Below, piece by piece: positions 26,833 through 34,496 of a stretch of DNA of 34,496 nucleotides (within the stretch, counting starts at the first letter, position 1; the number at the start of each line of letters is the position of its first letter). Position numbers and translations under genes: made by a program. The DNA lies in contig JAGMAI010000055.1 of NCBI GenBank assembly GCA_023130895.1, forward strand, positions 1-34,496, written 5' to 3'. Below the pieces are notes generated by a model, which saw nothing but the letters and a program-made list of their open reading frames with translations, searched no databases and was not told the origin of the DNA. The DNA is from Thermoplasmata archaeon. GTDB lineage: Archaea > Thermoplasmatota > Thermoplasmata > RBG-16-68-12 > JAGMCJ01.

Positions 26833-29800
26833 AGCTCTTCTGTCTCGTCTTCGACAGGCGCAGGCTTCTTGATTACTTTCTTCTGGACCACGGGCCTGTC
26901 CACCGGCTTCTTGATCACTTTCTTCGGAACCGGCCTGTCCAGCTTCTCCAGTTCCTCCCCGGGGACGGCCTTCTTCTCTACAGCGGGCGCCGCGGCTGCG
27001 GGTTTCGCTGGCGGCTCCTTTGCGGGCGGTTTCTTCGCTGGCGGGGCCTCAGCCTCGACATCCTCGAAGAGGGTACCGCACTTGTGGCACACCTTGGCCG
27101 TGACGGAGTTGAGCGTTCCACAGGACGGGCACGCGCGTGAGCCCATCTTCCTCATCTCCTCTTCTTCCTTGAGCCATCCCTCGAAGGTCACGAATGTTGG
27201 CTGCGTCTTCCACCAAGACTGGAACTCCCCCTCGCTGAGGGTTCTTCCGAGAGCCTTGTCGGCCTCAGCGCGGAACTTCGCAACGACCTCATCGTACTGC
27301 ATCCTCATCTTCTCGCGGTACTCCTCCATCTCGAGCTCTCCGGTCGCGAACTCCACGCCGCACTCGGGACAGACCTTGACACCGATGGGGATCCAAGCTC
27401 CGCAGCTACTGCACTTCGCCAGGTCCTTCTCGAACTCCACGCCGCACTTCGGACACTTCTCGCTCGACTCTGGGATGAAGGCTCCGCAGTTCCCGCATTC
27501 GACAAGCTTGCCGAGTCCGACGTACTTGAGATAGACGGTGATGGCAACGATGATGACGACTATGATTATGATGATGATGAGCCAGAGCCATATCGGAATC
27601 CCAAGGAACGTCCCCTCAAGCGGCCCGACTACCTCCTCGACCCTTATCGTCACTGTGGCATCTGTGATGGAGGCAATGTCGGTTGAGGCTTCGAGAGTGA
27701 ATGTGCCCGAAATGTCGTCAGGAATCTGGAAATTGGTGATGAGGAATTGGCCACCAGAATCGGTCACTGTGTTCACCGTAGCCGTGGTACCAAGGAGCTC
27801 GATATGAACTGTTATGCCAGGTATCGGATCGTGTGCATTCGTCTGGACACGGCCTCTGATGAGTATCGTCGCGCCGGGCTCGTATTCCGTGTTGTCCGGC
27901 GGCTGGCTTATCGTTATGAAGCCTTCAGGAGGAACGACTTGCAGGGATATCGTGACGTTGTTGTTCGAGTCGTCGCCCTCGGTGACCTGGTTTGCCGGAT
28001 CTACTGCCACAATGAGGTCGAAGGTCCCTGTATCGGGCAGGCCGTCTGGGACGGAGAGCTCGAAGTCACTGTGCGTGTCGCCTCCGATGTACAGATCGGA
28101 CAGGCTTGCAATCATGTTGGCGGTGCTTTCGATGTATGCTTCAATGGTGAACGACGCGACAGAGCTCTCACCGAGGTTGTAGACCCTGACGGTGAATGAG
28201 AATCCCTTGGCCTGTGTCACGTTCGGTGGAGATCCAAGACCCATGATGCTCGTCGAGTCCACCATGAGGTCTGACTCTGAAAGGACGGACTTCGTGATCG
28301 ATGCATCGTTGTTGTTCCAGTTGTAGTCCGTGTTCTCGATAGTGAGGTTGTCCGTGTAAGCGATTACTGTTATTTCATGAGGCCCTGACTGCTGGGCGGC
28401 CCATTCAACCATGGCAAGGGCAGATCCGCTGGACTTGATGAGGGGAATCGTGTCGTTGCCTATCGATACCCCGTCATCAAGGAACTCCACTCTGACGTTC
28501 GTCGCTTCGGCCGAGCCGATGTTGCGGACCTTCGCCTGAATGGTTACCGATGAGAAGACCGGAACCTGCGTCGGAATCGTAATGATGTCCTCCACCGGAA
28601 CTTCGAGGTCAGGCCAGCGGAACATCGTGACTAATTCCATATCGATGTTGTTCAGCTCGTTGACCTCGTTGATCTTGCCATACATGTCTATGAAGACGGA
28701 GATCTTGTTTCCAGCAGCAATCATCGCTGGTTCGCCTGGATTCCATGTGACCACAGCGTTCGCCGTACCGTTCGCTGGTATGTCGATTATTGCATCACCG
28801 ATGAAGTATGCCGCGAACGTCGACGGTTCGTTCTGCATGATGCCGTCCTCGTCGGGATCGATGTGGGTGGCGAAGAAGTAGACCTCAACATTCCTCGTCG
28901 TGATCTTGCCGTCATTGTGAATGGCGGCTGAGATATTCAGAGCCAGGTTGTACGGCTGGTCGTTCGAGATACCGTTGCCGCCGATGAAGCTGATTCCCTC
29001 ATGCCAGAACTCGGGAGTGAGGGCCGAGAACACAAGCCGGATGGTCGTGTTCGACTTGACGCTGTCAGCGATGTCCTTGTCTGGATAGTAGTCCCTGCCC
29101 TCAACTGGAAGGTACTTCGACCCGTTTGCTTTGTATGTCCAGGGCTCGTAGTGGTCCACCACGAACCTTACCTGCGAAAGCGCGCGGTACAAGTAGCTGC
29201 CCTCTAGAAGGGACACGTTTTGCACGGGATTGCCCTGGTCGTCGATGGCCAGACTCCAGTTGAGCGTGGCCGCGTCAAGATGATAGAGCGTGACGTTCGA
29301 CGTCGGAAGCAATGCCCCTGTACCGTCAACAAGCTCGACCGTGAGCCAGTAATAGACCGAGACCTTGGCGCTTCCAACGATCATGTTGGTCCACCAGTCC
29401 TCGCCGACAGGGATGTACGTCTCCACATCCGTAAGCCAGACCCATTGGTCACCGCCGAAGACGAGCTGCTGGTCCAGACCCGGATCGGCGAAGGACACGT
29501 TCCTTATGTCGAAGTCGAGCGTGCCGACATCACCGTCGTCCGTGTTCAGTGAGAGCGTGCCAACGGTCCAGAAGATCGTGTCCCATATGTATGACGTATT
29601 CTGAGTGTAGATGAACACTACATCCCCGGTGAGGTCCACGTTCTTGAGCGAGACATCGAATCCGGTTGCCCTGATATCCCCATCGAGCAGCGTGTCCTTG
29701 AAATCTATCCTCCCGTTCCCTCGGGTGAAGAGGGCTCCCTTTCCATGGAACTGCGAGTCCAGGAACACCTGGGAATCCTGCTCGGTTATCAGCTCTCCGT

Positions 29801-32780
29801 CGTCCAGCACGCAGACGTTCAGAGGCCAGTTGTTGTCGAAGTTGGTCTTCAGGTCACTGTTGATGAGGGTCAAGCTGCCTCCGTTCTGAATCTTCACGTA
29901 ATGCCTGCCAACGCCTGGTCCAGACTGAGTCACCGTGAGTTCCGAGTTAATGAACACGATGTTGCCCGTAATCACGAGGTTATCGGTCGGTGCGACGGAC
30001 ACCGAGTCCATTGTCTTGTCAAGCGACCAGATTGTCTGTAATCCTGTATAGACTATGTACTGAGCGACCACCGTGTTATCATCGTCGTTGCTCTCCCTTA
30101 TCGCGTCGGTCGGGTCGACTACGACCGTGATCTCCCCGAAACCGGGACTCCCGGCTGGTGCGGACAACGGGCTGGTTGCCAGGACCGTGGCCCCCGCTGC
30201 CAGGGTCGACGGGGAAGTCCATGTTCCCACTGAAACGCCGTCTATCCAGAAGGCCACCTCGAAGATGGCGGCGTCGGCCTGGCCTGCGTTGGATATCCAA
30301 GCGTCAGCCCGGATGTTCTGGCCCTCCGAGGGACAGGGATCGTCCGGAGACACGTAGTCCGTGATTATGACGAGATTCGCGACAGGAATGACCTGGATGT
30401 CCCAGGTGTCTTCGTTGTTGTCCTCACTGATCTCCTGCACCGTGTCCGTCGGATCGACGACGACGCGGATTGTGTAGTCGCCCACGGCAATGGGCGTCCA
30501 CTCGGTTTCCAGGGTGACGGTTGTTTTGTTATTTATCGTGTCTGAGTAGGTGATGAGATCGATGCTGTCCGCTCCGACAAAGAACTCCACGAAGAACTTG
30601 TTCGTCACATCAGCATTTCCCTGATTCTGAATCGTTGCGGTAATTGTCAACGGGTTGCCAGGATAGCCCTGACCTGGGGCGGTAATGAAGACAACGAGAT
30701 CGGGATAGAGGGGCTCAACCGTTATGGGCAGGGTCAGCCTGTTATTGCCCTCATTCGACTCCTGGATTACCCCGCCGGTGTCGACGGGCGGGTCAACATC
30801 AACGACGACAAGATGGGTTCCCACTGTCGCATTAATCCATACAGCCGAGCAGTCGGCTGAGTCGCCTATGTCCAGCCATGGGATGAGGCAGGATGGCAGG
30901 GTGGTCGCCCCCACCGTGAAGTCCACCCAGATATCGATGGCTGGCCATGAACCCACGTTCTCGACCGTTGCCCAGATGGTCACATTGTTACGAACGTGGA
31001 TTATCGCGGGATCTGTCCAGACGGCCGTGGGTGTAAGGTCTGGCTCAGGGAGGACCAGCCCGATGAGATATATGTCCAGCACGTATGTGTTATCGGACTC
31101 GGTCAGCGCTGGGTACGGGTTGAAAGCCATGGTTGCGAAGCCTATGAACGTAAGATAGGTGGCAGTCGCGTTGTAGTTGCCGATGAACTCGGTGTTCGGG
31201 AATGTGGGCTGCTGCAAGGTGCTGTTCATCCACTCAGAGAGTAATGGAATCCAAGTCCTTCCGTCCGGCCCGGTTGTCTTGTAGTTCCCGACGTTCTTCC
31301 CGAGGTATGCGAGTATGTCTGGGCTCGGATCGTTGGCCATGCCGTTTCTCGGGTACTCCGGTAGAGATCCATCGGCGAGGAATGCTATGTCAACATCAGC
31401 ACCCTCAACGGGAGCTCCGTTCTCATCCCGTACGGTCGGAACGAGCCATCGGTGGATGTAGAAGATCGCCTGGGAATCTATGACGAAGTAGTCCACGTCG
31501 ATCCAGATTCTGTCGAAGTAGACGTTTGCTGCCACGGAGGCATCATTGTAGAATGCCATGTCGAGATCCCGCAGCTTGTTGAATGTGTCCATGCCTGCGC
31601 CGTAGATGTCGTAGGATTCCGTGAACTCGGTATTAATCCCGCCTGTATTGACAGGAGTGATTGTCGTGTCATGCAGCGTCGGGTCTCCCTCCAGACCCCA
31701 CTGGACAGGGCGTGTCCCATCATATCCAGGATCCGTGGAGTAGGTCACCCAGAGCGTTGCACTGGTCATCACGTAGGGCAGGTCAAGGTCGAACCCGTCC
31801 ACGTACATCGTCTCCAAGGGCGCAACTGTGTACCTGATATTGTCATCGGCTTGCAGGAACGTCTCATCCTGTCCTGGTGGCGTGGTGTCCTTCGTCGGAT
31901 GAATCGAGTCCGGTAAGGCCGTGCCACTTCCGAGGATTATGTTACCGTAGGGCTGAAGACATGACGACCTCTGTGAGTTCAGAGTTGGGTTCTGGCTCTG
32001 GTCAATCGTCATATTGTAGATGTACACAATGGACGTGTCATCAGCCAGGATGACGTTGTGCAACCTGCTGATACCCGAGAAATCGACGCCCACATACGAA
32101 TTCACTATCGTCATCTCTGTGCTCCCCTTGAGCGTGATGTTGTACCTGAAATCGGAGCCTGAAGAGACCAATTCCTCGAATATCTTCTCGATCCTCGAGT
32201 CGTACAGCTCGACCGTGGAGCTCGTGAAGGTCATCACGGGGGCATCGTCGAACTCGTCCGTGTTCCCAACGTGCGTGCCCAGCTCCTGCGTGGAGAATCC
32301 TGTTATCATGGAATCGCGCATCGTGATTGAGGAGCCCGCGTAGGCGTTCAGCGTTCCCGGGAACTTCAGCTGGGAACCCGTCTCCATCACGAGGTTTCCG
32401 TAGACGTGCATGTTGAGCTTGGGGTAGCTGCTCAACTGGTCCAGCCAGGTCGAGACGGTGCTGTTTATCAAGCGAAGGGTCCCACCAGGTGCCTGGATCG
32501 TGAGATGATGCACATGTGTGATGTCCTGCAGGAACACTATACCGCCGTTCGTGACGGTCAGCGTGGCCCCGGCAGAGATAGTGACGTTGCCGTCAACCCG
32601 GTAGATGGCATCCTGCCACGCTTCGTTGCCGGTGATGGTCACGTCTCCGTTGATGTCGATTATCACAAGACCCTCGACCTCACGCTGGTCGAGAATCCCC
32701 ATCATGCTTCCAAGAATCATGGTCCCTACGATTAGGAAGCTCACGAATCTCATCATGAGCCTCGAGAAGTTCTTTCCCAT
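26829..32780 (-). CDS. Giant CARDB-repeat surface protein with signal peptide, C-terminal TM helix and cytoplasmic zinc ribbons
   Basis: Start ATG 32780 after strong RBS (minus ggaggaataaccATG); signal-like MGKNFSRLMMRFVSFLIVGTMILGSMMG; several CARDB-like units (PDLVVFITAPGQGYPGNPLTITATIQNQGNADVT..., PDLEVPVEDIITIPTQVPVFSSVTIQAKVRNIGSAEATNVRVEFL...); TM IWLWLIIIIIIVVIIVAITVYLKYV; then CGNCGAFIPESSEKCPKCG, CSSCGAWIPIGVKVCPECG, CPSCGTLNSVTAKVCHKCG and a Lys/Pro/Ala-rich tail. Confidence 0.9.
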   Translation of the reverse strand: MGKNFSRLMMRFVSFLIVGTMILGSMMGILDQREVEGLVIIDINGDVTITGNEAWQDAIYRVDGNVTISAGATLTVTNGGIVFLQDITHVHHLTIQAPGGTLRLINSTVSTWLDQLSSYPKLNMHVYGNLVMETGSQLKFPGTLNAYAGSSITMRDSMITGFSTQELGTHVGNTDEFDDAPVMTFTSSTVELYDSRIEKIFEELVSSGSDFRYNITLKGSTEMTIVNSYVGVDFSGISRLHNVILADDTSIVYIYNMTIDQSQNPTLNSQRSSCLQPYGNIILGSGTALPDSIHPTKDTTPPGQDETFLQADDNIRYTVAPLETMYVDGFDLDLPYVMTSATLWVTYSTDPGYDGTRPVQWGLEGDPTLHDTTITPVNTGGINTEFTESYDIYGAGMDTFNKLRDLDMAFYNDASVAANVYFDRIWIDVDYFVIDSQAIFYIHRWLVPTVRDENGAPVEGADVDIAFLADGSLPEYPRNGMANDPSPDILAYLGKNVGNYKTTGPDGRTWIPLLSEWMNSTLQQPTFPNTEFIGNYNATATYLTFIGFATMAFNPYPALTESDNTYVLDIYLIGLVLPEPDLTPTAVWTDPAIIHVRNNVTIWATVENVGSWPAIDIWVDFTVGATTLPSCLIPWLDIGDSADCSAVWINATVGTHLVVVDVDPPVDTGGVIQESNEGNNRLTLPITVEPLYPDLVVFITAPGQGYPGNPLTITATIQNQGNADVTNKFFVEFFVGADSIDLITYSDTINNKTTVTLETEWTPIAVGDYTIRVVVDPTDTVQEISEDNNEDTWDIQVIPVANLVIITDYVSPDDPCPSEGQNIRADAWISNAGQADAAIFEVAFWIDGVSVGTWTSPSTLAAGATVLATSPLSAPAGSPGFGEITVVVDPTDAIRESNDDDNTVVAQYIVYTGLQTIWSLDKTMDSVSVAPTDNLVITGNIVFINSELTVTQSGPGVGRHYVKIQNGGSLTLINSDLKTNFDNNWPLNVCVLDDGELITEQDSQVFLDSQFHGKGALFTRGNGRIDFKDTLLDGDIRATGFDVSLKNVDLTGDVVFIYTQNTSYIWDTIFWTVGTLSLNTDDGDVGTLDFDIRNVSFADPGLDQQLVFGGDQWVWLTDVETYIPVGEDWWTNMIVGSAKVSVYYWLTVELVDGTGALLPTSNVTLYHLDAATLNWSLAIDDQGNPVQNVSLLEGSYLYRALSQVRFVVDHYEPWTYKANGSKYLPVEGRDYYPDKDIADSVKSNTTIRLVFSALTPEFWHEGISFIGGNGISNDQPYNLALNISAAIHNDGKITTRNVEVYFFATHIDPDEDGIMQNEPSTFAAYFIGDAIIDIPANGTANAVVTWNPGEPAMIAAGNKISVFIDMYGKINEVNELNNIDMELVTMFRWPDLEVPVEDIITIPTQVPVFSSVTIQAKVRNIGSAEATNVRVEFLDDGVSIGNDTIPLIKSSGSALAMVEWAAQQSGPHEITVIAYTDNLTIENTDYNWNNNDASITKSVLSESDLMVDSTSIMGLGSPPNVTQAKGFSFTVRVYNLGESSVASFTIEAYIESTANMIASLSDLYIGGDTHSDFELSVPDGLPDTGTFDLIVAVDPANQVTEGDDSNNNVTISLQVVPPEGFITISQPPDNTEYEPGATILIRGRVQTNAHDPIPGITVHIELLGTTATVNTVTDSGGQFLITNFQIPDDISGTFTLEASTDIASITDATVTIRVEEVVGPLEGTFLGIPIWLWLIIIIIIVVIIVAITVYLKYVGLGKLVECGNCGAFIPESSEKCPKCGVEFEKDLAKCSSCGAWIPIGVKVCPECGVEFATGELEMEEYREKMRMQYDEVVAKFRAEADKALGRTLSEGEFQSWWKTQPTFVTFEGWLKEEEEMRKMGSRACPSCGTLNSVTAKVCHKCGTLFEDVEAEAPPAKKPPAKEPPAKPAAAAPAVEKKAVPGEELEKLDRPVPKKVIKKPVDRPVVQKKVIKKPAPVEDETEEL

Positions 32781-32873
32781 GGTTATTCCTCCATTAAGTA
32801 TCGATGCTGGATACCTATCAAACAACGCGTAACCAGTATGGTTCTAAACGCTTTTTGACAATAAGGTGCTTGG

Positions 32874-32885
32874 CATATATATATG
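32874..32885 (-). promoter_or_regulatory. TATA-box candidate for the giant surface protein
   Basis: catatatatatg about 95 nt upstream of ATG 32780 (implies a ~70-nt leader). Confidence 0.4.
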
Positions 32886-32930
32886 TTGTCCACCCAATTT
32901 CAGTCCACGTAATCTGTTCTGAAAATCTGG

Positions 32931-34109
32931 CTATTTCCTCTTCAGGATCTTGCGGATGGGTTTCTTCTTGGAGGACCCTTCCTCGAGCTTGTGACCGCAG
33001 GCGTAGCACATCACGGCGTCTGAGCTGATCATGGTCCCGCAGGCGGGGCAGGAAATCTCCTCTTCCTCGCTGGCTGCTTCTTCTTCCTCTGCGGGGGGCT
33101 CCTCTTCAGCGGGAGCCTCCTTGTCGCCTTCCTCGAGCTTGTGACCGCAGGCGTAGCACATCACGGCGTCTGAGCTGATCATGGTTCCGCAGGCGGGGCA
33201 GGGAACCTCGCCAGCCTCTCCTTCGGCGGGTTCTTCCTCGGCGGGAGCCTCCTCAGGGGGCGCCTCTTCGGCGGGGGCTTCTTCGGGCGCTTCCTCTTCG
33301 GCTGGAGCCTCTTCGGCCTCCTCGGCGGGAGCCTCCTCGGCGGGCATCTCTTCAGCGGGTTCTTCCTCTGCTGTGATTTCCTCGGCTGGAGCCTCTTCGG
33401 CCTCTTCGGCGGGAGCCTCCTCGGGGACCTCCTCGTCCGTGACCTCGGCCTCGACCATCTCCCTGACTTCCACTTCCTTGCCCAGGATCGCCTTCTCCTT
33501 CTCCATCAGCTTCTTTCCGTCCTCGATGAGCTTCTGCTTCAGCTCACGGACCTCTTCTTCCTCAGAGCTGACCTGCTTCTCCCTCTCCAGGAGGTCGTTC
33601 GCCTTCTGGATGTTGGAATCGAGAACATCTCTCAGCTCCTTCTCCATCTTCAGGAGGGCTTCTTCCCTCGCGAACACCTCATCTCTCTTCGAGGAGATCT
33701 CGTTCTCCTTTCCAGTGAGGCCCTCCTCCTTGCGAAGGACGTCCTCCTCGCGTGAAACGAGCTGCTCCTGCCTGGAAGATACCTCGGATTCCCGGCTGGC
33801 GAGCTCCGTCTCCTTCTGGGAGAACTCCGCGCCGAGCTTCTCGACTCTCTCCTTCTCCGCACTCAGCTCATTCCTCTCGGCCTCAATGCTCTCCTTCTCG
33901 GAGTCGAGGGTCTGTTTCGCAGAATCTATCTCGTCCTTCTGCGTCTGCACTCGTGCCTCTAGCTCACTAAGCTCCGCTTCTTTCGTCCGGATCGTCTCTT
34001 CCTTGTCCTTGAGTGCCTGCTCGACCTTCTTAATGGTGTCGAATATGGATTCACTGCCAAGGGCCGAATCGGAAGCGGCCTCTTCCTCTGGAGCCTCATC
34101 TTCTGCCAA
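32931..34109 (-). CDS. Coiled-coil protein with Glu/Ala/Pro low-complexity linker and two near-identical zinc ribbons
   Basis: Long Glu/Lys coiled coil, then repeated EEAPAEE, then CPACGTMISSDAVMCYACGHKLEEG twice, basic C-terminus SSKKKPIRKILKRK. TTG start at 34109. Confidence 0.8.
   Translation of the reverse strand: MAEDEAPEEEAASDSALGSESIFDTIKKVEQALKDKEETIRTKEAELSELEARVQTQKDEIDSAKQTLDSEKESIEAERNELSAEKERVEKLGAEFSQKETELASRESEVSSRQEQLVSREEDVLRKEEGLTGKENEISSKRDEVFAREEALLKMEKELRDVLDSNIQKANDLLEREKQVSSEEEEVRELKQKLIEDGKKLMEKEKAILGKEVEVREMVEAEVTDEEVPEEAPAEEAEEAPAEEITAEEEPAEEMPAEEAPAEEAEEAPAEEEAPEEAPAEEAPPEEAPAEEEPAEGEAGEVPCPACGTMISSDAVMCYACGHKLEEGDKEAPAEEEPPAEEEEAASEEEEISCPACGTMISSDAVMCYACGHKLEEGSSKKKPIRKILKRK
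32977..33052. repeat. 76-bp direct repeat, copy 1 (zinc-ribbon coding)
   Basis: ccttcctcgagcttgtgaccgcaggcgtagcacatcacggcgtctgagctgatcatggtcccgcaggcggggcagg; one mismatch (33036 C vs 33186 T) to the copy 150 bp away. Confidence 0.9.
33127..33202. repeat. 76-bp direct repeat, copy 2 (zinc-ribbon coding)
   Basis: Same sequence as 32977-33052 with one mismatch, offset exactly 150 bp. Confidence 0.9.
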
Positions 34110-34181
34110 TTATATCGCCTCACACAGATAAATAATCCCGCTCAAACCGAATACATCTCTTGCGGTAATAATCTTTTGTAT

Positions 34182-34496
34182 CTAATCACCCCCGCTATCG
34201 AAGATCGGGCCCAGGATGGATATCCCGTCTTCCCCGACCTGGACGGCGTGACGCTCCATGCTGTGCTGCGAGGCCCTCATCTTCTCGACCTGGAGGTAGC
34301 GGACGAGCTTTCCCCTCATCCTGTCCAGTCCCAGCATGATGATCCCATCGACCAGGAACCCCTCGTTTCCGAGGAGCTGGGACTCCGCTCCGAGAGACCT
34401 CTCCATGATGACGAACGAGATGAGGTCGTTGTCCCTGATCATCTTGAAGAAGTAGAACATCTTCTTTCTCATGTCGCTCACGTCCTCCATGAGCGA
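34182..34496 (-). CDS. C-terminal part of a KaiC/RAD55-like RecA-superfamily ATPase, 5'-truncated by window edge
   Basis: LVDGIIMLGLDRMRGKLVRYLQVEKMRASQHSMERHAVQVGEDGISIL resembles the KaiC-family C-terminal KMR-x-x-x-H region; frame remains open to the window end. Confidence 0.7.
   Translation of the reverse strand, partial: SLMEDVSDMRKKMFYFFKMIRDNDLISFVIMERSLGAESQLLGNEGFLVDGIIMLGLDRMRGKLVRYLQVEKMRASQHSMERHAVQVGEDGISILGPIFDSGGD

Noticed and set aside
33200-33430. Repetitive tract as a CRISPR or satellite array
   Set aside because: It is an in-frame coding repeat (EEAPAEE) with irregular units and no spacer structure.
26869-34131. Many plus-strand ORFs (26869-27534, 27747-28199, 31452-31916, 33181-34131 and others)
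   Set aside because: Antisense shadows of the giant CARDB gene and of the coiled-coil gene; 33181-34131 is Ser/Ala-rich, the mirror of the EEAPAEE repeat.

Overview
The window is a gene-dense archaeal chromosome segment. Gene content (ScpA/ScpB-type condensin, PCNA, TFS, archaeal-type MAT, SRP54, an intron-bearing tRNA-Tyr, archaeal pilus genes) suggests Euryarchaeota, possibly Thermoplasmatota; this placement is inference. In order: 3' part of smc, scpA and scpB (overlapping stop/start codons); a 1495-aa helical-repeat protein ending in a RING-like zinc module; histidine ammonia-lyase (-); RNase Z; archaeal S-adenosylmethionine synthetase; a COG1340-like coiled-coil protein; a compact structured small-RNA candidate with its own TATA box and T-rich end; SRP54; PCNA (-); a secreted FG-GAP/VCBS propeller protein; TFS (-); a membrane protein (-); a tRNA-Phe/tRNA-Tyr pair (-); a pilus locus (pilin-like protein, ATPase, platform, platform, ATPase); a ~1983-aa CARDB-rich surface protein with one TM helix and cytoplasmic zinc ribbons (-); a coiled-coil/zinc-ribbon protein with a near-identical 76-bp internal duplication (-); and the 3' end of a KaiC/RAD55-like ATPase gene (-). 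The best candidates for something undescribed are the ~70-nt RNA at about 14314-14389, the repeat/CARDB/RING-like protein at 4988-9475, and the two-ATPase/two-platform pilus locus beside a giant surface protein with a cytosolic zinc-ribbon tail. No CRISPR array, transposon or rRNA was seen. All assignments are from reading sequence and motifs; no database search was run.
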